A stretch of DNA of 64,000 nucleotides from Agelaius tricolor (GCA_023055355.1 JALJCS010000029.1:4030001-4094000); one strand, 5' to 3'; positions 44,914 through 55,912 are shown, counted from the stretch's first letter. The notes: generated from the letters alone by a model not told the origin. A program made the numbers and translations.

Positions 44914-44980
44914 TTTCACAGAATCATTCACGTTGGAAAAGCCCTCTAAGACAGCCAAGTCCAACCACTAACACCGGATT
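44914..44980 (-). mobile_element. Short CR1 3' tail
   Basis: TTTCACAGAATCATTCACGT, TTGGAAAAGCCCTCTAAGA and CCAAGTCCAACCACTAACAC are the extreme CR1 3' end in reverse, cut to about 65 bp. Confidence 0.85.
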
Positions 44981-45272
44981 TCTCCCAGTGGCTCACCAGC
45001 ACCTGCTATGAGATTTCACAGAGGTGGGGACACATCTGCTAAACACAGACCCATCCTGCCAGTGGGCAGCCTCTCCCCAGGCATTCACACCTTTCCTACT
45101 CCCACATGGAGCCAAAACCTCCCAGATGAGCATGAGGCCATGCCCAGGAGCCTCTCTGCTGCCTCAGGTTCCACCTCTCTGTGTGCCCACAGCAGAGAGC
45201 TCTGCCCGTCAGGTACCCATCAGCTCTTGCTGTGTTTTACCTCCACAGCATCGTGGCACAGGGCTGAGGCAG

Positions 45273-45545
45273 AGTCCTGGAATGGTTTGGGCTGGAAAGG
45301 ACTTAAAATCATCCAGTCCAACCCCCTGCCACGGGCAGGGACACCTTCCACTGTCCCAGGTTGCTCCAAGCCCCGTCCAGCCTGGCCTTGGACACTTCAG
45401 AAGCAGCCACAGCTTCTCTGGGCGCCCTGTGCCAGGGCCTCACCACCCTCATTGTAAAGATTTTCTTCCCAGTCTAAAATGGACCTCTGTCACCTCAAAG
45501 CCATTCCTCCTTGTCCTGTCACTCCATGCCCTTGTGAGTTTTATG
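45273..45545 (-). mobile_element. CR1 3' tail, about 270 bp
   Basis: GGAATGGTTTGGGCTGGAAA, CCCCCTGCCACGGGCAGGGA, GCCTGGCCTTGGACACTTC and CCTCCTTGTCCTGTCACTCC give a long, well preserved reverse CR1 tail. Confidence 0.9.
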
Positions 45546-45864
45546 GATACCCATTACTATGGATAATTCTCATTGTCAAAATGCATTCCAGATGCAAGCT
45601 ACAGCTGGGCACCTGTGAGGTTTGGGGGAATTCCTGTATTCCTCATTTACAGACAATAAAACTGAGGCCCCAGGAAGGGAGGAAGACTGTGATGGATGGG
45701 GCAAGGCTGTAAATCCCTGGCCAAAGCCTGAATCCAGGCCATTTTACCAAGCACAGAACAATTTGCATGCCTGTAGGGGCTGTTAGATGCTGCTCCCTCC
45801 CCAGACAGCTATAAAAAAACCAGAGAGACTCCCCCTCCTCAAATCTGCTTTAAAGGTTCTCCAG

Positions 45865-46300
45865 TTTCTGTGGGGCTTTAATTTTATTTTTAAAAAATAC
45901 TAAGGCAGATTGCATGCTACACAATTAAATATTGATTGGGAATTCTCCCCAAGTAGGTTTCCCCCTCCATCTCTCTGCCTCCACGGGGAGATGTCAAGTT
46001 CTGTTTCCTAAGCTGTCCCCATCCAGTGATTACGTTCATTAGGACACCAGTGTTGTGGTTAAAAGTACTTTCTTTGCTGCTGTACGTTTAATTAGACAAC
46101 TCTTTCCCAGAAATTATTTATAGCCAAGCTTGGGAGCTGTAGTTAGTCCGAATGTAAATAAGATTCAAAAGGGAAATCCCAGGGCACCCCTGTGGCTGGT
46201 GAGCCGCTCGCTTCAATCCATTAGCACTGGTCCCAGCGCCCCTGCTTAGCACAGCCTTCCAGGGCTTTATGGCTGCAAGTTGTGCTATTTAACAAAATAA
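45865..46300. other. AT-rich repeat-free block, candidate conserved non-coding element
   Basis: CACAATTAAATATTGATTGG, GTGATTACGTTCATTAGGAC, CGTTTAATTAGACAACTC and AAATTATTTATAGCC occur in sequence between two CR1 clusters. The absence of repeats inside a CR1-dense area is suggestive of constraint only. Confidence 0.3.
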
Positions 46301-46697
46301 TAAAGCAAACCAGGCCCAGGCACAGGTTTCCAATCCAACTTCTGATGGACAAAGAAAATTTTCCCTCCCGTCAGCGCAGGGAGCTTGGAAACTCCCCAGC
46401 CTCAGAAGGAACAGGACGTGGAGGGCAGCAAAAAAAGCCTTTGCCCTCAGTGGGGAAAAGCTCAATTAATTAGAGCAATATAGAACTTTGCAAACCCCTG
46501 AGAACACCTGAGCAGGGTTCTGGGTTTGTTTGGAAAGTCTGGGTTGGAAATGTGCTGAAGAAGGAAGGAGCCAGACTGAGCCCAGTGTCTTAACACCCTT
46601 TGCAGCATATCTGTGACACATCACAGCACTGCAATTCCTGCAGGAAAAGCAAGGACTCTCCTCTGATCCTCACCAAAATGACCTCAGAATTATGGTT

Positions 46698-46790
46698 TAG
46701 AGTCACAGAATCATTAAGGTTGGAAAAGACATCCAAGATCATCATCTGATTTAAGTTGGAAGGGATATTTCAAGGTCATCTAGTCCATCT
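46698..46790 (-). mobile_element. Two abutting CR1 3' scraps
   Basis: AGTCACAGAATCATTAAGGT with TTGGAAAAGACATCCAAGAT (46698-46743) is followed by TTAAGTTGGAAGGGATATTT with CAAGGTCATCTAGTCCA (46751-46790). Both are the same part of CR1, so they are two insertions rather than one. Confidence 0.78.
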
Positions 46791-46871
46791 CCCAACCAGG
46801 CCAGCTCACTGGGATGCTCCTCCCAGTCCTCCTCCTGAGCCCCTTTGGAAGCAGCACAGTCAGAAAACCAA

Positions 46872-47035
46872 ATATCACAGAATTCCAGAATAGTTTGGGT
46901 GGAAGTGACCTTAAAGCTCATCCCACCCCCTGCCACAGGCAGGGACACCTTCCACTATCCCAGGTTATTCCAAGCCCCGTCCAACCCAGCCTGGAACACT
47001 TCCAGGGATGGGGCAGCCACAGCTGCTCTGCACAA
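46872..47035 (-). mobile_element. CR1 3' tail
   Basis: ATCACAGAATTCCAGAATAG, GGCAGGGACACCTTCCACTA and CCAACCCAGCCTGGAACACT follow reverse CR1. Confidence 0.88.
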
Positions 47036-49557
47036 TGGTTCTGCTTTCAACCCAAATTTAGTACTGGGCTGGACAGGCACAGCCATCCCACAAGAGCTTT
47101 GTTGGGAATATTTACCAACCTTCACATCCACCCTGCATTAAGAGGGCAACCCAGCCGGGATGCTCTGCCTCCTGCCTCACAGACACACACGCATCACTTG
47201 ATGGCTGATTCACAGGGTTAATCTCGCATTTTCACACCTTTGTCTCTCCTCCCGGCATTTGAGGGAGAGGAGAACCGCACTCGGGCAGTGTTATGTAGCA
47301 CAACAGCACTCAGCTGCTCGGGAAATCGCTGCTCCAGGCAGGGAGCAGCAGCGAGGCCACGCACGTGGAGCAGCCAATAATGCAGGAAAACCGGCAAATC
47401 TCTAAAAACCCCAAACAAGAAGCAGCACGCTGGAAATCTCTGCACCAGGCACGGCATCCGCTGGCTGCATCCACACACCACGCCTGGCTCTGCTGGGACC
47501 AGGAGGAGATGCAAAATTAAACACCAAAATCTCAGCTGTCACTTCTGATTTTGGCTGCCACCACGCCGAGCTCCCTGGCGCTGCTAAAGGCGCCTGCACG
47601 AGGTGTCCCAGGCCCGGTGGTGACAGTGCCAGCAAGTGCCACCAGCACTGCCAAGCCCAGGCAGGAGCCATAACCATTCTGGAGAGTTAACGCCGTGGGG
47701 AGGTCTATTATTTTAAACATATAATTGATTCTAATTCATCACTTATCGCATAGTGACAGATTTTTATATAGTTTATTATCTCAGTCGCAGCACGAGGGCC
47801 TGGGGAGGCTGGCTCCTATTGTTCAGCAGTTCCTGCTGCTGCCTCATCTCTAGCTGCTCCTGTTATCTGTCTGATTAAGTTAGGGATTCTGGTAGCTCGG
47901 GGTCCCCAGGTAACTGTCAGCACTCATCTCCCCCCCTGGCAGGATCTCAGCAGCCTTTGTGCCCCTCTCCTCCTTGACCCGGCTGTCCTGCACTCAGGGC
48001 ATGGTTTGGGGACCACAGAGCCTCCCCCCTGCTCCCAGCATCCAAAGATCCAGGTGCCACAGGATTGAGCCCTTTGGACCACTCAGAAAGGAACCTGCAC
48101 GCTGTTGTCTCCATCCCACCCCTCGCTCCTGGCACCTCACCTGGCAAATCCAAAAGTGACAAAAAGCCCCAGAAAGGGTCCAAACCCAGCTGGTTTAGCA
48201 CAGGGATGCACAAACACCTCTCTGATTCCCAACCCCTTCCCAAACCAACTCAGCCCCGATCCACAGGGCTGGGCACTGCCACAGCCTGAGAATCCCACGA
48301 CTTTTCCTTCTCCTCTCCCCGAGTTCTTCCCCTCGTGCCACAGATAGGGGATCACAGCTAAAATGGGTCGATTTGCAGAATTTCCATTTCACAAGGTGCT
48401 TTCAACTCCTCCACGCTTTGTTTTCGCTGAGATTTGGAATGAAAAAACCCAAAAGCGGCCGCACACTTTCTTCCGATGAGCTCAGCAACTCCAAAACTGC
48501 CAGAAACCAGAATTTTCCTTTGACGCTTTAAGGAGCCACTTTGCAATTTCACCATTTCATTTCAGCATTTTAGATTATTTTGAATTATTTCTACAACATT
48601 TCCCGATGCTAAATGCAACACTGAGCATCACACAGCACAGCTACGAGGGTGTCATTATGTGACATAACATAATGATTGAAACATTTGATCCTATTTTAAA
48701 ATCATTAAGGGCTGCTGCTTTTCCATTCTGATTGAAACATCTTGGGGTTGCGGGGTTTTTTTACCTAGATCAAAGCACATCTTGTTCAAAATGTAAGGAA
48801 ACAGTTTGACATTGTTCAAAAATGGCGTCAAAACCAGTTTTTACAACACAAACAGCAGAGACTTTCATCTCCGTGTCAAACTACTTCATTACAACAACAA
48901 ACACGAGGCACTTTTATCTAAAACTGGGATGTTTTTGCTGACTTTAAGTAGCAGCTGCCCTTAATTATTTTAAAAAGAAAAGGAAACACTGCAAGAATTA
49001 ATCTGCTTTGGTGAGGGCGATGTCTCGTAGAAATGTATGAATAATAAAATAAACCCTCCTACCACAGTCACATTCAAGAAAAACTTTGGAATTAAAACAA
49101 TGGAATTCTTCAGGATTTTTCTGCTGAGGAGAGCGGTGTGTGGGGCATCTGTGCATCCATGGAGATGCTGGAAGCAATATCTGTGCTCTGTGAGCCTTTT
49201 ATCAGCCACCACCAAGTGATGTAGCAGCAGGTGTGGCATAAAAAGCAACAGCCCTGACCTCACAGCTGGTCTTTCCCAGCAAACACACCCCGAGGAAGCT
49301 CAGGAAGGAATTTTTGCTGAGGGTAAAAAGGAAAGCTCAGTTCTGGCTTGAGGGATGTCCCAGAAACGTCCCTGGTGTCCCCTCACTGCAAAGGATGCTC
49401 TGTACAGCCAGCAATGAGTAACATCAGCTAGACAGACCTTGACAGACCCTAATTTGATAAGAAATACAGTCAAAATTCCTTCCTGTATCTGGAGGGAGTA
49501 TCCAAGGCAGTTGAAGAGGGTCTCTATTAAGAACTGTAGTACCAGTATAAGGGGAAT
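47036..49557. other. Upstream unique sequence with AT-rich blocks
   Basis: No transposon recognised. The block 47690-47925 is listed separately. A further AT-rich repeat-free stretch is at 48540-48980 (GTCATTATGTGACATAACAT, an imperfect palindrome near 48650-48672). Confidence 0.45.
47690..47925. other. Repeat-free block, strong candidate enhancer
   Basis: AACATATAATTGATTCTAAT, CACTTATCGCATAGTGACAG, TTTATTATCTCAGTCGCAG, GTTATCTGTCTGATTAAGTT. Several TTATC (GATA-type) and ATTA cores are spread over 230 bp with no repeats. Confidence 0.4.
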
Positions 49558-49700
49558 AGATCAAACTGACAGAGAGCAGGTTTATATTGGGATGTTGGGA
49601 AGGAATTCTTCCCTGTGAGGGTGATGAGGTCCTGGCACAGGGTGCCCAGAGAAGCTGTGGCTGCTCCATCCCTGTCCAAGGTCAGGTTGCTGGGGCTTGG
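49558..49700 (+). mobile_element. CR1 fragment
   Basis: ACTGACAGAGAGCAGGTTTA, GGAATTCTTCCCTGTGAGGG and CCCAGAGAAGCTGTGGCTGC are forward CR1. The extreme 3' end is missing, so it was cut after insertion or recombined. Confidence 0.85.
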
Positions 49701-50759
49701 ATAATCCCATAACCAAGAAATCTCAAAATAAACAAAATCTCAAATTAACAAACCAAAACCACTACACAAAACTGGTGTTTTTTTCACACAGAACCCAGTG
49801 CCAGGGGAGCTGAATTGTCCAACCCCTTGAAACAGTGGGAAGGAAGCAAATAGTAACAGTAATTATAAATGCCTCTGAGACTAAACAAAGGGATATTTTC
49901 CAAACTCACCCCTACACACGGGGAGGAGGAGGAGGCTGCAATCTGCCCAGGCTTCAGTGTTGATTCAGATGGGATCAGAGCGATCCAGAGAGAACCACAC
50001 AGAAATAGAGCAAGTTAAACACACTGCCTGAGCAGAAAAATTGCCATTAGAAGCACCAGCTTAGAAAACACAACTTTTCCCCTTCCTTTGGGTGCCCACT
50101 GACACCACAGTGGCAGGTGCCCCGTGGCAGCTTGGGCACGATGCTGTCACTCCCTGGAGCTCTGCATCCATGCTGCATCCTTGGAAACCAAACCCCTCCT
50201 CTCCTACAACACAGGAGATGCTCTTGAGGTGCTCTCAGCTGTTCTTGGGAGAGGCTGAATATTTCAGAGGTGGGCTGGGGCCGGGCTCTGGGTGCAGGAA
50301 GGAGAGCACTCGTTTCCCTTCCAGCTATTGCCTTTGATGCTGACATTTTGCTCCATGCACGATGAGCTTCCTCCCCCACTTCCCCTAGGAATGACACCGC
50401 TGTTATCTCCACTGCATCTAAAGCACACACAGACTCAGTTTAGGGACAGTTAATTTCCAATTCTTTCCAGATGGGTTGGAATAATATCCCCAGGTGGTAA
50501 ATACATTATTAAGAAGGCAGTTTGGTGTGAAATTGGCTATTAAAATATAGATAAAGTTTAATATATTGAGCTCCTTGTCAGAAAAATCACTTTAGAGGGA
50601 GCTTATTATTTGTTTGATATTAAAAGAGTCACAGCTCCGCTCCAAGTGACAAATGGGGAGGGGGAGGAAATGCCACCAGTAATGAACAAAAGCTTTTTAA
50701 CATTTAAATTTAGGTTTCCGCTCAAGGCCCCACGCTGTTGTGGGCACACTTGCCCAGCG
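49701..50759. other. Upstream unique sequence
   Basis: No transposon, exon or RNA gene recognised. Confidence 0.5.
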
Positions 50760-51119
50760 GATCCATCCACAGGGGCCGGGAATTCCGGGATCCCTGTGAT
50801 CCCGAGCCCTAATTCGTCCACAGGGGCCGGGAATTCCGGGATCCCTGTGATCCCGAGCCCTAATTCATCCACAGGGGCCAGGAATTCCAGGATCCCTGTG
50901 ATCCCGAGCCCTAATTCATCCACAGGGGCCGGGAATTCCGGGATCCCTGTGATCCCAAGCCCTAATTCATCCACAGGGACCCAGAATTCCAGGATCCCTG
51001 CGATCCCAAACCCTGATCCATCTGCAGGGGCTGGGAATTCCAGGATCCCTTTCCATCCCAAACCCTGATCCATCCTCAGGGGCCGGGAATTCCAGCATCC
51101 CTGCCCATCCCAAACCCTG
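50760..51119 (+). repeat. 51-bp minisatellite, seven copies
   Basis: The word AGGGGCCGGGAATTCC recurs at 50771, 50822, 50873, 50924, 50975, 51026 and 51078 (last spacing 52). Each unit holds two adjoining palindromes, GGAATTCC and GGGATCCC. The four left units are almost identical and the right three more diverged. Since 51 is divisible by three, 17-residue repeats appear in open frames on both strands (plus 50610-51068, minus 50606-51196); both are treated as artefacts. Confidence 0.95.
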
Positions 51120-54100
51120 AGCAATGCCACAACAGGAACACACATTGCTCTCCTTTGGGGGATTTCAAACCAAGTCACTTCCCCTCCTTGTTCCATGATT
51201 CCTCACCCCCTGGGGCATTTAGGGGCAGAAATCAAAATAGGAAAAATTAAGAGGGAAACCCCACTTTAGGATCAATCCAGTGGGATCCCAAATCCTATTG
51301 CATGATGTGGGATGCTCTAATGAGGGCAAGAATCCCCTCTCGCTGCAGTGTCCCATCACTACAGCTCCAAAAGGAAAAAGTTTTCCAGCAAAACCAAAAT
51401 AAAGCTTTGGGATACACTTCCCACACAACTGGAGCAGCAGCATCCCTGCCTGGGTGGGATTCCTAAAGGATAATCATGCAAAACATCCCTGCTATGATAT
51501 GGATTAATCAGAAGGAGGGAGACAAGCTGCATCTTCCCACGGCTCTGCGCAGGGCTCGAGTTAGGTCTCCTATTACTAAGACTTCATTAGTTTTACAAAA
51601 TATCCTACAGAACATTTTCTAGCAGGCTATGAAGAATCATAAATAATTAAAATTAAATTACTCTTGTCAAGGAAATGAACGAACCGCTTCTCCGCGATGC
51701 ATTATCCTCCCGAGCTTATTCCTTTATTTTTAAATATCCCCCTTAAAAACTTTGCTGGTTTTTCCAGGGTTAGAACAATGTGCACTTTGGACAAAAAAAT
51801 GCCACCGACCTGATTTTTACCGCAATTAGCCACAAAGCAGAAGAAATGACAATTTAAATCAATGGTGCTGCAGCACATGTACCCACATTTGAAATTAACA
51901 GTGGTGTTAAAAGCATTATTAATCAGCATTATTATTAGCTGGCAATTAGCAAACTTCAATAATTGGCACTTATTAGATCTTCCACTTGATGAGAATTTAC
52001 TGTCAGAAGCCTTTGAGGGGAGGCACAATAACAGTGGAAAACATCTTAACTAATTAATTAAGCCTCCCAACAGCTCCAGAATCCTTATAAATGAAAAAAA
52101 AAATAAAAGGAGAAAAAGGCATTTTGTCAGTGCCAGAGTTCATGTCAAGGCTCCTTACCCCAAATTAAGAGATTTCTCTGAGCTCCCAGATGGCACCTTC
52201 ACACCATGGCCTCGTGCAGGAACTGGGCTCCTCTCAGCTTTTTGTGCCTTTCAGTTGTAGTTATTTCTTTCCTTCTGTTCCTCCCATTTGCCAGAACTAC
52301 CAAAAAGTCCTTTCCACAAGTTCACACCCCCCCAGGGGTGCAGGGATCCCTCTGGAGATGGAGGGAGGTGAGGCAAGGGATCACCTTTTATCTCCTGTTT
52401 CTGTTCTCTCCCTATGTTCTAATGGTTTGGATGTTTTATCAACAGGCCCGCTCTGCTCCAGGCAGTTGGGGCCTGAAGGAGGAGGAGAAAGAAGAGAAAG
52501 AGCTCTGGCTCAGCTGAGCTTGGACCTGTGCCTCAGTTTACCCCTTCACCACAAAAATCCCCCTGTGATCATGCTTGGTTAACATTTGTAATGGGATTGA
52601 AGCTTCTGGGCTGACAGGTGGGATAGCAGCACACAGCATTAATGGGTTAATCAATACCTAATTCCTCCAAAATTTGCAAAAACAATAAAAAATCCTTGAA
52701 AACACTATTTACCCAGGAAGGTTTACACACCCAGATTTACACCCCAGGATTGCCCACACCAGTCCTGACACTTCATTGCCCAGAACCTGCTTTTCATTTG
52801 GGCATTTGGGGGCTTTTATTTTGGCTTTCTCCTATAACAAAAGAGGATGGCCCAGCAAGAAGCACTTTATATAATCCCAACACTTCATCCTGGTGTTGGA
52901 GAAGATTGAGAACATGAGGCAGGCAGTGCTGGGGATATGGAACGGAATGCTGTCCCATGGAGAAAGGTGGGGTACAGCAGTAGTTACCTCTGTTTAATTG
53001 CCCACTGCACCACAGACAGCAGGGAAACCCCAGGGAGACCCAAATCCCTCAATGATTGCAGAGCCTGAGTAGTACAAGCTGATGGTGATGGCATTCTGGG
53101 GTTCCTTTTCCATCCAAAGGGTGCTGAGAGCACATCCCCTTTGAAGGATGTCCACAAGGCTTTGGAGAGGAAGATCAGATCTCATTTACAGTCTCTTCTA
53201 CACTGCACTGATTAGCCAAGCACCAGCCCAGAGCTGCAGCTGCTTCTCCAAAGAAAACTCCCACCCCTCTGTGCCATCTCCTCCTCGCTTCTCTTCCCCG
53301 ACAGTCCCTGGCCCTCCCACTCGTCCCAGTGCCTCCACCCCCATCAGAGGAGTCTGCAGCAACTGCCTCTGCTAGGGGGGAGGAGGAGGAGAAGGAGAGG
53401 AAGATCAAGGTTGCTGCTGCTCCTTTCAAAGAAGGCCTGGAGAAGTTTGGCGGAGAGGCGGGGCTGCCTTCAGGCTTCCCCAGAACATCTTATTAGAGTC
53501 ACTTTCACACATCACTTGAAAGCTGCCTGACAACGTCCTTCCTTTAACAAAGCAAATATTGTATAAATTAATAGTCCTTCAGGGAAAGACAGAGCCAAGC
53601 ACTTCCCATGGCAGGCCTGACAGCCACTTTCCACAGCCTGCTCTAGGGGAGGTGACACCAGGACACACGAGAAGAGGTCCCCGGATACCAGGTACACCTC
53701 AAAACCTCCACGGAGGAGGCTGCAGAAAGCAAAACACACCCTGAATCCTGATTGCTCTCGGCTGCTGCATTCCTGAGGCAAGCCCAAGGGTCCCTCTCGT
53801 ATCCCCATCAATATTTCAGTGCACACGTTTGTAATTTATGAAGGTAAAGTGACACTTCTGCGAAAGCATCGCGTGTTCGCAGCTCTGCTGCCTGCAAACC
53901 CGAGGGCTGCTCCCACTCCTTGCAACTCACAGGTGCAGAAGGCCTGCAGAGAGGAGATAGGCTGTAGGCTTTGTTCAGAAAAACCAGGAGACTCCCAGAT
54001 TTGAAAGGCATTGGAAGCACTATCCAACCCAGCCTCTTGCACCTGCCACTCATTCCTGCTGTGTTTGGCTCCCAGGGTGCAGAGAGGAGGATGCTGGGCT

Positions 54101-54371
54101 GGGATGCCAGGCAGGAGAGCTGCTAAGCATGACTGGGGGTGGCTTGGTGTTAAGATGGAGCTTGAAATTCTCCTAGAGAGGCTCACACATGGCTCTGCAC
54201 AGACTTTTGATTGTGAGACCCTTGGCATTGAAGTGCCTTGGCTTTTCTGCACCAGCCTGGGAACCTGCACACAGCGCATTCTGCCTCTTTCCTACTGGAC
54301 TCCAAAAAACCACATCCCCCACTGTCCCCAGCTTCTTATCTTAGAGAGAAGGTTCTGGCAACCAGTCTCAT
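51120..54371. other. Upstream unique sequence with one large AT-rich block
   Basis: No transposon recognised from 51.1 to 54.4 kb, the longest repeat-free stretch of the right half apart from 56.3-62.9 kb. No exon or RNA gene identified. Confidence 0.45.
51560..52090. other. AT-rich repeat-free block, strong candidate conserved non-coding element
   Basis: CATTATTAATCAGCATTATT, TAGCTGGCAATTAGCAAACT, CAATAATTGGCACTTATTAG and CTTAACTAATTAATTAAGCC lie within about 200 bp (51900-52070), part of a 500-bp stretch free of transposons. Motif density is the highest in the window. Confidence 0.42.
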
Positions 54372-54555
54372 AGGATTGTGGAGTCATGGAATGGTTTGGG
54401 TTAGGAGGGACATTAAAGATCACCTCATTCAACCCCCTGCCATAGGCAGGGACAGCTTCCATAAGAGCATTTGCTCCAAGCCCTGCCCAACCTGGCCTTG
54501 GACACTTCCAGGGATGGGACAGCCACAACTTCTCTGGGCAACCTATTCCTTGTCC
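54372..54555 (-). mobile_element. CR1 3' tail
   Basis: GTCATGGAATGGTTTGGGTT, GCCATAGGCAGGGACAGCTT and CCTGGCCTTGGACACTTCCA follow reverse CR1. Confidence 0.9.
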
Positions 54556-54814
54556 AAACCCCCATGGAAAGACCTGAGAGCAGACAGAGCTCCCTGCACC
54601 CCACCCAGCCACTTCCCCACTGCATCAGCCTCCCAGCAGCTCAACCCTCGTGGTCTTTGCACAGTGCTCCTAAAAATACCCATGGAGAGCTTGCTGCTGG
54701 TTTTCTCTCCCCTCACTTCGCTGCTATTCCCTTTCATCATGTTTAAAACCCCTGAGCTCCCACCTCCATCCATCCCCGCCTCTGCACAGCCCCTCGCCAG
54801 CGCCCCGCCCCGCA

Positions 54815-54990
54815 GTTGATTTAACCTCTGTTATCTCTGTGATTAGCCCCGCCATGGAGCAGATAGTTGGCTCTTATCAGCCATTAAAGAGCCAAAGAAC
54901 GCTGTTACCAGTTTTTTATCTGCAAAACGCACACAAAGCCCCGCTGATTATTCTATTAATTTGTTAATGAACCTGTCTTGCCAGACAGAC
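54815..54990. promoter_or_regulatory. Cluster of GATA-type motifs, candidate enhancer
   Basis: TTATCT (54831-54836), AGATAG (54861-54866), TTATCA (54874-54879) and TTATCT (54916-54921) lie within about 90 bp. A short inverted repeat GGCTCTT...AAGAGCC (54869-54893) spans the third motif. TTCTATTAATTTGTTAATG follows. No repeats. Function is inferred from motif density. Confidence 0.35.
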
Positions 54991-55271
54991 TCTCAGCGCC
55001 TTTCGAAGTAGGGGTAGGGAATTTTAATCTTCCTAGGGGTTCAGGCCCTGGGCTCACAAGGTTTTTCAGCTCCAAACTTCTGTAGGATCTGAAACAGAAA
55101 GTTCAGCCCCATTATCAGCTGCCAAACACATCCATGAGGGTTCAGAAATTGCTCCTGAGTAGTGCTGCTGTGCAGCTCTGACAGCGAGCACCAAGGCCTT
55201 GCCTGCTGCTGAGTCCCTTCCACAGCAGAACCCACCCCATCGCTGAGCTGAACCAACCTGGAGATGATGTT

Positions 55272-55276
55272 GGGCA
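55272..55276 (+). repeat. Possible target duplication GGGCA, left copy
   Basis: Five bases identical to 55908-55912, flanking the miniature retroviral element. The first base pair of the repeat edge overlaps the AT next to the LTR end, so the match may be chance. Confidence 0.45.
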
Positions 55277-55277
55277 T

Positions 55278-55388
55278 TGTTGTTCTTCTATTATTTCTCT
55301 AGAGTCTCATAATGATATGCTCAGACTTCTAAAGTCCGTACCTCTTTGGCGTATTCTCATGGCTGCAGATCTTCACGGCACAGATTAC

Positions 55389-55419
<31 letters not shown>

Positions 55420-55641
55420 TTATTATTTTTTTTTTTCCCTGCTGCATGCCCTTCTCTCTCAGGTTAGGGCCCCTCCAAGGCTCTCCCTGACTGGCTAACC
55501 CGCCCCCTTTTATCCCAGTCATCTTCATTGGTTACAGCTGCAGCCCAATTAAGGACATTGCAGCTGCAGCCCATCAAGGGCAACCGGGACCTCTGGGGCA
55601 AAGCCTCTATACAGATATTCAAATACATTTCCTCTACTATA
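55278..55641 (-). mobile_element. 3' LTR of a miniature alpharetrovirus-like element
   Basis: 364-bp LTR reading from 55641 (TATAGTAGAGG, probably a TG-to-TA mutated terminus) to 55278 (AGAAGAACAACA). The U3 part has a CCAAT box (ATTGG at 55527-55531) and a TATA-like GGATAAAAGG (about 55506-55516), preceded by two imperfect GCAGCTGCAGCCCA repeats. An A/T microsatellite (55387-55437) has grown in the transcribed part. A polypurine tract precedes it directly. Confidence 0.85.
55387..55437 (+). repeat. (TA)n/poly(T) tract inside the LTR
   Basis: ATATATATATATAT followed by about 20 T, ATTA, and 12 more T. Length probably varies between individuals and may be mis-assembled. Confidence 0.8.
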
Positions 55642-55658
55642 TTTCCCCCTTTTCTTTT
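55642..55658 (-). other. Retroviral polypurine tract
   Basis: Minus-strand AAAAGAAAAGGGGGAAA ends exactly at the first base of the 3' LTR, as in alpharetroviruses, where a G-rich purine run ending GGGGGAAA precedes the LTR. It is the plus-strand primer site of reverse transcription. Confidence 0.85.
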
Positions 55659-55847
55659 ACATAAGTTAACGGTTGTACAGATGTTCAATTACAATACATA
55701 CATTTTCTCATGACTCACAGGTCATGTACAACACACACAGCTCCTTGCTCAAAGGCCATACTCTTTCACAGCTCCTTGACCCAAAGGCTATGTTCTGTCG
55801 CAGCTCTTGGCCGCCACAGCTCTCGGCTGTCTTATCCTCTGCTAACT
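55659..55847 (-). other. Residual interior (leader) of the miniature element
   Basis: Only 189 bp separate the primer site from the polypurine tract. No gag, pol or env remnant is recognised. It contains an internal direct repeat of about 30 bp around GCCTTTGGGTCAAGGAGCTG and GCCTTTGAGCAAGGAGCTGT. Confidence 0.75.
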
Positions 55848-55865
55848 ATCACATCGGGGTCAGCA
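55848..55865 (-). other. Primer binding site, tRNA-Trp type
   Basis: TGCTGACCCCGATGTGAT begins two bases after the CA end of the 5' LTR remnant. It differs at two of 18 positions from the tRNA-Trp site used by the avian sarcoma-leukosis group, as I recall it. Position and length both fit. Confidence 0.85.
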
Positions 55866-55867
55866 AT

Positions 55868-55907
55868 TGTTGTTCTTCTATTATTTCTCTAGAGTCCCAT
55901 AATGATA
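55868..55907 (-). mobile_element. 5' LTR remnant (last 40 bp of U5)
   Basis: Copy of the last bases of the 3' LTR (direct repeat 55276-55317 versus 55866-55907, 42 bp with one mismatch). The rest of the 5' LTR is missing; flanking DNA begins abruptly at 55908. Confidence 0.85.
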
Positions 55908-55912
55908 GGGCA
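55908..55912 (+). repeat. Possible target duplication GGGCA, right copy
   Basis: Same five bases as 55272-55276; see that entry for the caveat. Confidence 0.45.

Noticed and set aside
50606..51196. Opposed open frames over the 51-bp minisatellite
   Set aside because: A repeat unit divisible by three keeps frames open on both strands; no start context or flanking exon.
55387..55437. Poly(A) tail of a processed pseudogene
   Set aside because: The A/T tract lies inside the LTR on its minus strand and no gene body precedes it.
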